The notes under the pieces: model-generated
The model's database searches: none
What the model was told of the DNA's origin: nothing
The model's input: only the letters and a program-made list of their open reading frames with translations
In this document: positions 58,012-64,000 of the stretch, piece by piece
Layout of the letters: the number at the start of each line of letters is the position of its first letter
Position numbering within the stretch: position 1 is the first letter of the stretch
Assembly (NCBI RefSeq): GCF_000754805.1
Contig: NZ_KN150731.1
Span: forward strand, 248,001 to 312,000
DNA length: 64,000 nucleotides
Reading direction: 5' to 3'
Source: Yersinia frederiksenii ATCC 33641
Lineage (GTDB): Bacteria > Pseudomonadota > Gammaproteobacteria > Enterobacterales > Enterobacteriaceae
Translations under genes and position numbers: made by a program

Positions 58012-59493
58012 TTATAAATAACGACGTTCTAAATGTTGGCGGAAAAAGCGGGGGTTAAGTGGTTCACCCGTCGCTTTTGTGATCAGCTCGGCGGTTGAAT
58101 AGCGACTGCCATGTTGCCAGATATTTTGCTGCAGCCAAGTGAATAGGGCACTAAGGTCGCCGTTGGCGATACTTTTATCCAGGTTAGGAATTGAGTTACG
58201 GGCGGTTTGGAATAATTGAGCAGCGTACATAGCGCCTAGTGTATAAGTTGGAAAATAACCAAAAGCGCCATCCGTCCAGTGAATATCTTGCATACACCCA
58301 TTACGGTAATTACCCTCGGTGCTAATCCCTAGATATTGCTGCATTTTCTCATTCCATAATGCGGGTATATCTTCCACCTCTATTTCACCGCTGATGAGTG
58401 CCTTTTCAATCTCATAGCGCAAAATAACATGGGCAGGATAACTGACTTCATCAGCATCTACCCGAATAAAACCGGTTTTGACGCGCTGATTGAGTGCCAC
58501 AAAATTTTGCTCATCAAAGGCGAGTTGCTCGCCAAATTGCTGGATAACCAGCGGGCGCACAACTTGCAGAAATTCTTTGCTACGCGCTAATTGCATCTCG
58601 AACAGTAAGCTTTGCGATTCATGAATCGCCGTCGAGCGAGCATGAGATATGGGTTGGCCGAGCCATTCGCGAGGGAGGTTTTGCTCATAACGGGCGTGGC
58701 CGGTTTCATGCACAATGCCCATTAATGAACTGAGAAATTCCTGCTCATTATAACGGGTAGTAATGCGTACATCTTGGGGGACACCACCACAGAATGGATG
58801 CACGCTGACATCAACGCGCCCGCCATCAAAGTCAAAGCCTAGTACTTTCATTACATTCAAGCCAAGCTGACGCTGTTTTTCCCGATCAAAGGGTCCTTGT
58901 GGGATCAGGCAACGCTCATTGGCTTGTTTGGCGATGACTTGCTGTAATAACTGAGGTAACCATTGCTTAAGATCGCCAAAAATACGCTCCAGATCGGCGC
59001 TGGTTGTCCCCGGTTCATATAAATTCAATAAGGCATCATAGCGGGATGTGCCAGCGGCTTGAGCACGAATTGATGCTTCTTCACGACTGAGTTTGACCAC
59101 TTCACGCAGATTTTCTGCAAAACCACGCCAATCATTAGCAATGCGTTGCTGCCGCCAGGCATGTTCGCACCGAGCGCCTGCCAATGATTTAGCTTCAACC
59201 AATTCTTCTGGCAGTAACACCGCATTATTGTAATGGCGGCGCATTTCTCGCACATTTGCCCGTTCAATATCATTGAGTGTCTCTTGCTCGGCTTGTTGCA
59301 GCCATTCACCGACTTGTTTGGCCGTTAGAATCTGGTGTTGCAGTACATTTAACTCAGCCATAGCCTCTGAGCGAGCAAGATTCCCTTTTGTTGGCATCAT
59401 GGTTTGCATATCCCATCCCGCGATAGCTGATAAATGCTCAAAGCGAGAAAGGCGAGTGAAAGTGGTGCGCAGGTGCTGATAAGCGTTAGTCAT
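58012..59493 (-). CDS. M32 family metallocarboxypeptidase (Taq type)
   Basis: A 493-residue cytoplasmic zinc carboxypeptidase that removes C-terminal residues from peptides. Zinc motif HETGH (HExxH) lies in SSLMGIVHETGHARYEQNLPREW, with the third ligand Glu in AIHESQSLLFE. Family features also include HPFCGGVPQDVRITTRY and GYFPTYTLGAMYAAQLF. ATG 59493 has GGAG six bases upstream; an ATG four codons before is less likely. E. coli K-12 lacks this gene. It lies beside rstB with the same direction, but no operon is evident. Confidence 0.93.
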   Translation of the reverse strand: MTNAYQHLRTTFTRLSRFEHLSAIAGWDMQTMMPTKGNLARSEAMAELNVLQHQILTAKQVGEWLQQAEQETLNDIERANVREMRRHYNNAVLLPEELVEAKSLAGARCEHAWRQQRIANDWRGFAENLREVVKLSREEASIRAQAAGTSRYDALLNLYEPGTTSADLERIFGDLKQWLPQLLQQVIAKQANERCLIPQGPFDREKQRQLGLNVMKVLGFDFDGGRVDVSVHPFCGGVPQDVRITTRYNEQEFLSSLMGIVHETGHARYEQNLPREWLGQPISHARSTAIHESQSLLFEMQLARSKEFLQVVRPLVIQQFGEQLAFDEQNFVALNQRVKTGFIRVDADEVSYPAHVILRYEIEKALISGEIEVEDIPALWNEKMQQYLGISTEGNYRNGCMQDIHWTDGAFGYFPTYTLGAMYAAQLFQTARNSIPNLDKSIANGDLSALFTWLQQNIWQHGSRYSTAELITKATGEPLNPRFFRQHLERRYL

Positions 59494-59540
59494 AGAACAC
59501 TCCATAAATCTGAAATGCCAACTTATTTCATTCGTGGCAA

Positions 59541-60854
59541 TTATTTAAGACCATCTGGGTCAGTAGACAGTGAGGAAAGATTTTTTACCGGCCAACAGAA
59601 TCGGAAGCTAGCGCCCCCTAATGAGCTGGCATCAACCGAGATACTGCCTTGATAAGCCAGTGCAATGGAGTGAACAATAGCCAATCCCAGGCCACATCCT
59701 CCTGTCGCGCGATCTCGGCTTGGGTCTAGGCGAACAAAGGGTTCGAAAACCCGCGATCTTTCTTCCAGTGGGATACCTGGCCCGTCATCTTCAACTTGTA
59801 AACAGGCATTATCGCCATCAAACCACAAGCCAATCCGCAGCCGTTTCGTAGAATAGCGTAGGGCATTATTGACTAAGTTATCCAGGACGCGCTCCATGAG
59901 GCGCAGATCAACGACACCAAAATCTCCGTGATGAGGAATATCCAGCTCAATTTCGCGCTCACTATGAATTAAGCGCATATCCATGACCTTGGTGGTTAAC
60001 CAGCCCGGCAGATCTATGGGTTCCAGATTAAGAGAGACTTGCGGTCGGTCCAGACGTGCATAAGTGAGAAGTTCGTCGATCAATGCTTCCAACTGGCCAA
60101 TATCATGATTCAAAGCCTGTTGTTCACTGTCCGTCAGGTTATCACTCATTGCTAAACGATAGCGTAGGCGAACCAGTGGCGTGCGCAGCTCATGTGCAAT
60201 GCCATCAATCAGCAGTTTTTTGCTGATAATTAACGTGCTGATATTGTCAGCCATCTGGTTAAAGGCAACCCCTAAGCGACTTAAGCTGGATGTAGGATCA
60301 AAATGTGTTCGCTCATCAAGGTGGCCAGCCCCCAAGCGCTGGGCAGCATTCTCCAGTTTAAGTAAATCTTTCCAGTGAGGGCGCATCCAGAGAAATACAG
60401 GTAAAGCTAAAGACATACCAATCAGAATGAGTAAGGCTAAATCAAGCAAACGCATCTGATGCAGATAAAATAGGTAGGGGACCGGGCCTACTGCAAGGAC
60501 ATAGTGGCTGCGAGGAATGCGTTGTAGGAATGTATATTCATCATCCAGCGCAATGATTTCGCCTGCTCGCAGACGTTTATTCAGCCTTTCACCAAGGTCA
60601 CGTTTATCGAGTGGCTCGATATGCAATTGAAAAGAAAGATTTAAATCTAATGTCGCGATGGTTTTGTTCCAGTCTTTCAGCGGGATCTCACGTAACTCAC
60701 TACGCATTAAAGATAGCGAGCTTTTCATCAAGTCATCAAGCGATTGACGTCCAGCGCGCTCGGCCGTGACTTTATAAACCAGCCCGACTAACATTGCCAT
60801 CACCAAAAAACAGACGAAGAGCAATAAGAAAAACTGAATAAATAGCTTCCTCAT
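59541..60854 (-). CDS. rstB: Sensor histidine kinase RstB
   Basis: Inner-membrane sensor of 437 residues. A first span (FIQFFLLLFVCFLVMAMLVGLVY), a periplasmic sensor of about 100 residues and a second span (LALLILIGMSLALPVFLWM) are followed by HAMP, a dimerisation domain with the phospho-accepting His in IAHELRTPLVRLRYRL, and an ATPase domain (N-box DNLVNNALRY, G-boxes DDGPGIP and GGCGLGLAIV). It works with RstA; in E. coli it is under PhoP and responds to acid and Mg. Four-base overlap with rstA. Confidence 0.95.
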   Translation of the reverse strand: MRKLFIQFFLLLFVCFLVMAMLVGLVYKVTAERAGRQSLDDLMKSSLSLMRSELREIPLKDWNKTIATLDLNLSFQLHIEPLDKRDLGERLNKRLRAGEIIALDDEYTFLQRIPRSHYVLAVGPVPYLFYLHQMRLLDLALLILIGMSLALPVFLWMRPHWKDLLKLENAAQRLGAGHLDERTHFDPTSSLSRLGVAFNQMADNISTLIISKKLLIDGIAHELRTPLVRLRYRLAMSDNLTDSEQQALNHDIGQLEALIDELLTYARLDRPQVSLNLEPIDLPGWLTTKVMDMRLIHSEREIELDIPHHGDFGVVDLRLMERVLDNLVNNALRYSTKRLRIGLWFDGDNACLQVEDDGPGIPLEERSRVFEPFVRLDPSRDRATGGCGLGLAIVHSIALAYQGSISVDASSLGGASFRFCWPVKNLSSLSTDPDGLK

Positions 60855-61579
60855 TGCTGCACAAACTCCCATGCATTGGGGGCAAACAAGTAGCCTTTAT
60901 TGCGCACTGTTTTGATACGGAAAGGCTCAAGAGCATTGTCATAGAGTTTACGGCGCAAACGCGAGATAGCGACATCGATGCTGCGGTCCATCCCGTCATA
61001 ACTGACACCGCGTAAGTTTTTCAGTAGCGCCTCACGATCCATTATGATTCCAGCATGTGTTGCCAGTTCCCATAGCAGGTCAAAATCAGAGGTTGATAAC
61101 GTAATCTCTTCATCACTGAGATTGACCTGCCGATTGACCGGGTCAATACACAGCAAACCAAAATGAATTGCATTATGGCCAGTGAGTGGGGGGCTGATAG
61201 TCTCTTTGGTCTGCTGCTGATTGTGCTGACGTAGATGCAGACGTAAGCGGGCTAACAATACCGCTGGCGGCGTAGTTTTCAGAATATAGTCATTAGCCCC
61301 CATCTCCAGAGAGAGGATATGGTTCATATCACTGTCCAGTGAGGTCAACAGCACGATTGGGCCTTCATAGCTTGGCCGAAGATCGCGACACAGTGTCATC
61401 CCATCTTTTCCGGGTAACATGATATCAAGCAGCACCAGGTCAGGTTGTTGAGCTTCAATAACCGCTTGTGCAGTATCACCGCGAGGTTCTACATGTACAT
61501 CAATATCATGCTTGCCCAGATAGGCGGCGATCAGCTTTCCGACCTCCGGGTCGTCTTCTACAAAAACTATTTTGGTCAT
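60851..61579 (-). CDS. rstA: Response regulator RstA
   Basis: OmpR/PhoB-type response regulator, 242 residues. Receiver domain: acidic pocket VEDD near residues 8-10, phospho-acceptor Asp52 in LVLLDIMLPGKDG, and Lys in YILKTTPP. DNA-binding winged helix near the C-terminus: LSTSDFDLLWELATHAGIIMDREALLKNLRG...RSIDVAISRLRRKL...IKTVRNKGYLF. ATG 61579 matches the family start (MTKIVFVEDD). First gene of rstAB. Probable activator of nearby asr. Confidence 0.95.
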   Translation of the reverse strand: MTKIVFVEDDPEVGKLIAAYLGKHDIDVHVEPRGDTAQAVIEAQQPDLVLLDIMLPGKDGMTLCRDLRPSYEGPIVLLTSLDSDMNHILSLEMGANDYILKTTPPAVLLARLRLHLRQHNQQQTKETISPPLTGHNAIHFGLLCIDPVNRQVNLSDEEITLSTSDFDLLWELATHAGIIMDREALLKNLRGVSYDGMDRSIDVAISRLRRKLYDNALEPFRIKTVRNKGYLFAPNAWEFVQQ

Positions 61580-61818
61580 GTTTTTCAGTTTATAAAAGTG
61601 CCGGAATTCAGCATAGCGCGCTGTTGGCAGCAATACTATGCACGTTACTTATTCTACTTGTTATTAATGCTAGTGAGTGATTGCTAGACAACGGGCAAAT
61701 TATTTCATTATATTAATGTAAGTGATTATATCGTCATCTCTATCTAGTTGCGCCCATCGTTTATATATCAATATCTAAGTTTAATGAATAGCTGTATCGA
61801 TCAGCTAAGGACTGAGGG

Positions 61819-62235
61819 ATGAGTGGCGAACGTATTGGTGTGCCAGTGCACAGTGAAAAAGTCTGCTTCGATTACACGGAATTTCTGGCTGTTTCTTGCA
61901 AAAAACGTTGGAGTTTTATTGATGCCATTTATGGTGTTATGCCGATTTTCGGGATGGTCGTAAAATCGCAAACTGAATTGGAGAGAACACCCCAAGAGCG
62001 GCTCACGGCCTTGGCTCTACAGGTTTTATCAACCCAACTTAGCGATGAAACTAATATTGTTCGCTTGATTCGACTAGCGGAACAGCAGGGCATAACCGCG
62101 CTGGACATTCAGTTGCCTTATGCTTTGGAAACCGCTCAACTTGGTGAGATTAAGCAAAGATTTCCACAATCGATGGGGCTGAGTCAGAAAGATGAATGTT
62201 TATCGGTGGACATAGTGGGAACGGAAAATTATTAG
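61819..62235 (+). CDS. Unknown 138-residue protein
   Basis: I do not recognise this protein. It starts MSGERIGVPVHSEKVCFDYT with AAGGA seven bases before the ATG. The first 50 residues include a hydrophobic patch (FIDAIYGVMPIFGMVV). The second half is helical and acidic (RTPQERLTALALQVLSTQLSDETNIVRLIRLAEQQGITALDIQLPYALE) and looks like a small soluble domain. An internal start at 61939 or 61954 would give just that domain. It is divergent from rstA and convergent with ydgI. No signal peptide. Confidence 0.6.
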   Translation: MSGERIGVPVHSEKVCFDYTEFLAVSCKKRWSFIDAIYGVMPIFGMVVKSQTELERTPQERLTALALQVLSTQLSDETNIVRLIRLAEQQGITALDIQLPYALETAQLGEIKQRFPQSMGLSQKDECLSVDIVGTENY

Positions 62236-62253
62236 TGTCTTTAACAGGATATT

Positions 62254-62290
62254 CAAATGGACAAACTCGTTTAACTGGCCTGTCCATTTG
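62254..62290. terminator. Hairpin between the unknown gene and ydgI
   Basis: CAAATGGACA/TGTCCATTTG, a perfect ten-base-pair inverted repeat with a 17-base loop, between convergent genes; no U-tract, so termination is only probable. Confidence 0.5.
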
Positions 62291-62319
62291 AGATATTGAT
62301 TTCGGCACACTTTTTTAAC

Positions 62320-63711
62320 TCAGTGCATTGCGAGCCAGGTTGCCGGGATAGTGGCGACCAATACCAGACCGATGGCCGCACGCTCCAACGTATTGAGTAA
62401 CCGGAGTCCCTCATGCCCTTTACGTGCATAAATAAACACCGCTAATCCTGGTGCGTAGAGTAGGGCAGAGAGCAGCAGATACAGTAATCCCGCAGCATAG
62501 ATCAGCCACAAACCATATAAGCAAGCACCAGTGGCAACCACAATCAGCCGCCAATCCTGACGTTTTAGCGCCACTTTAAATAGAAATGCGCCAACCAAAA
62601 AATAGGGTACCAGAATCATTTCTGATGCGATCGTCAGCAAGGTATTGTAATTACTGCCAGTCAGCCAGATAAGGATCAGTGCGACCTGTACCGCACAGTT
62701 GGTCAGCCACAGTGATTTGGCTGGGGCGTTGTGTTGATTTTGTTGGCGGAATATTTTCGGAAATGCGCCGTGGTTAGCGGCAACCATCGGCACTTCAGCC
62801 GCCATAATGGTCCAGCTAAGATAAGCGCCGCAAACAGAAATAATCAGCCCGGTGGCAATAATCACCTCCCCCCAAGGGCCTATCATCTCAACCATAATGC
62901 CTGCCATCGAAGGGTTACGCATACCCGCCAATTCAGCGCGAGGCACGACACCGAGGGACAATAACGTAATTAACAGGTAAACGCTGAGCGCGGAGATAAC
63001 CGCCAACATGGTGGCCCGACCGACATCTTTTTTATTCCGTGCTCTGGCAGAAACCACCACCGCGCCTTCTACACCAATAAAGACCCATAAGGTGATCAGC
63101 ATGGTGTCTTTCACTTGCTGCCAAACCGGGGTGTGCAGCGCAATGCCGGTAAAATCAAAACTGAATGTATCAAGGCTGAAGGCGAAACCTGCCAGAACAA
63201 TAAAGCCACCAATAGGGAGCATTTTCGCCAGGGTAGCGGCTAGATTGATGCTGGCGGCAGTTTGCACCCCGCGTAATACCAGAGCATGCACCAGCCACAA
63301 TAAGAAAGATGCACCCAATAATGCCTGCCAGGTATTTCCCTCACCAAAGATAATATTGCCTGATTTATCGGTAAAGAAACTCAAGGCGGCAAAAACAATC
63401 ACTAAGTAAGAGACGTTGGCAATCACGGCGCACAGCCAGTAACCCCAAGCGGAGAAAAAACCAATAAGGTCGCCAAAACCCTCTTTGGCATAGGTGAATA
63501 TTCCACCATCCAGATCAGGCCGTAGGCGGGTTAATAGCAACATCGCAAATGCCAGGAAAATGATCCCCACGCCGGTAATACTCCAGCCAATAAGCAAAGC
63601 TGCCGGGCTGGCAACTTCAGCCATATTTTGCGGCAAGCTGAAGACACCTGCACCCAGCATAGAGCTGAGGACCAGCGCGGTTAGCGCAGTCAGGCCGAGT
63701 TTTTTTTCCAA
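62320..63711 (-). CDS. ydgI: Amino-acid antiporter, arginine/ornithine (ArcD/YdgI) type
   Basis: A 463-residue APC-superfamily transporter with 12-13 membrane spans, closest in memory to E. coli YdgI (MEKKLGLTALTALVLSSMLGAGVFSLPQNMA; FIGVEGAVVVSARARNKKDVG; GAYLSWTIMAAEVP). The unwound helix motif SSMLGAGVFSLP binds the substrate backbone. It probably exchanges arginine and ornithine, but this is untested for YdgI. No arginine deiminase genes lie beside it. Next gene is ydgH, the E. coli order. Confidence 0.9.
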   Translation of the reverse strand: MEKKLGLTALTALVLSSMLGAGVFSLPQNMAEVASPAALLIGWSITGVGIIFLAFAMLLLTRLRPDLDGGIFTYAKEGFGDLIGFFSAWGYWLCAVIANVSYLVIVFAALSFFTDKSGNIIFGEGNTWQALLGASFLLWLVHALVLRGVQTAASINLAATLAKMLPIGGFIVLAGFAFSLDTFSFDFTGIALHTPVWQQVKDTMLITLWVFIGVEGAVVVSARARNKKDVGRATMLAVISALSVYLLITLLSLGVVPRAELAGMRNPSMAGIMVEMIGPWGEVIIATGLIISVCGAYLSWTIMAAEVPMVAANHGAFPKIFRQQNQHNAPAKSLWLTNCAVQVALILIWLTGSNYNTLLTIASEMILVPYFLVGAFLFKVALKRQDWRLIVVATGACLYGLWLIYAAGLLYLLLSALLYAPGLAVFIYARKGHEGLRLLNTLERAAIGLVLVATIPATWLAMH

Positions 63712-63927
63712 TTGTGGATCCTGGTTTTTAGAGTATTAATGAATGGCTACTGGCTATTAAGCAGTATTATATGAGGCAAACATATCAAGACCTGACAGAT
63801 AATAGCCTCAAAATTTTTGGAGGATTTTACGGAGTGGAAAGCTAACATGCAATGATTGGTTATGCGATTTCGGCAAAAAATTATTCAATCAGTTGTCATC
63901 AAAGGCTTGTGTATTGTTAATACATAA

Positions 63928-63956
63928 CAAAAGGGCAGCCCATGGCCGCCCTTTTG
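63928..63956 (-). terminator. Terminator of ydgH
   Basis: AAAAGGGC-GCC/GGC-GCCCTTTT, an eleven-pair hairpin with one mismatch, 19 bases after the ydgH stop on the minus strand; TTTT is part of the stem. Confidence 0.75.
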
Positions 63957-63974
63957 ATGATGATTCAAACAATC

Positions 63975-64000
63975 TTATTTGAACAGGTCAGCACTCACAC
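63975..64000 (-). CDS. ydgH: C-terminal end of a YdgH/BhsA-family protein
   Basis: Only the last seven codons (VSADLFK) and the TAA are in the window. The ending fits the short A.LYK-like tail of YdgH/BhsA/McbA periplasmic proteins, and ydgH adjoins ydgI in E. coli. The assignment is based mainly on gene order. Confidence 0.55.

Overview
The window reads as enterobacterial chromosome from the genus Yersinia. Most proteins align, from memory, to E. coli K-12 orthologues along almost their whole length, and many blocks keep the E. coli order (sapABCDF-fabI, pspF/pspABCD-ycjXF-tyrR-tpx-ycjG-mpaA-mppA, zntB-fnrS-ttcA, nifJ-ydbJ-ldhA-ydbH-ynbE-ydbL, ydgD-ydgU-asr, rstAB, ydgI-ydgH). The details (a 327-residue ZntB with a GTG start, a ryhB gene beside sapA, an M32 carboxypeptidase, a D-arabinitol operon, a PI-PLC-like gene) fit Yersinia, most likely the Y. 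enterocolitica group. The species cannot be fixed from this sequence alone. No rRNA, tRNA, CRISPR array, prophage or intact insertion sequence was seen.

Layout. 1-3.5 kb: vitamin B6 and tyrosyl-tRNA genes (end of pdxH, tyrS, pdxY) and gstA. 3.7-11 kb: small proteins (yjbD-like, yohC), a VOC protein, an exported metallo-beta-lactamase-fold protein, the peptide transporter dtpA, a LysR regulator and a tandem carboxymuconolactone-decarboxylase-like protein. 11.2-17.5 kb: fabI and the sapABCDF transporter operon. 17.7 kb: the small RNA RyhB with its Fur box. 17.9-23.2 kb: the phage-shock system (pspF divergent from the sigma54-driven pspABCD, then ycjX-ycjF). 23.3-24.3 kb: a RES-Xre toxin-antitoxin pair. 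24.6-30.5 kb: tyrR, tpx and a peptidoglycan-peptide recycling group (ycjG, mpaA, mppA). 30.6-31.2 kb: two small AT-rich membrane-protein genes that I do not recognise. 31.4-33.7 kb: zntB, the anaerobic small RNA FnrS and ttcA. 33.8-34.7 kb: an AT-rich phospholipase C-like gene. 34.9-44.6 kb: nifJ, an EmrE-type pump, ydbJ, ldhA and the envelope lipid-transfer genes ydbH-ynbE-ydbL. 44.7-50.1 kb: a D-arabinitol operon (transporter, kinase, dehydrogenase) with its divergent regulator and paired operator-like palindromes. 50.3-55.1 kb: azoR and the helicase hrpA. 55.5-56.1 kb: a HigBA-type toxin-antitoxin pair. 56.2-61.6 kb: acid/envelope-stress genes ydgD, ydgU, asr, an M32 carboxypeptidase and the two-component system rstAB. 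61.8-64 kb: an orphan ORF, an arginine/ornithine-type antiporter and the last codons of ydgH.

Connections. Several regulators sit next to probable targets: PspF with pspA, DalR with dalDKT, and RstA a few kilobases from asr, which carries an RstA-like box. Two global small RNAs lie in intergenic regions: RyhB (iron) and FnrS (oxygen). FnrS has an FNR box centred 41.5 bp before its inferred start. The regions that look less ancestral are the two toxin-antitoxin pairs, the 30.6-31.2 kb membrane pair, the PI-PLC gene and the debris around 39.2-39.5 kb.
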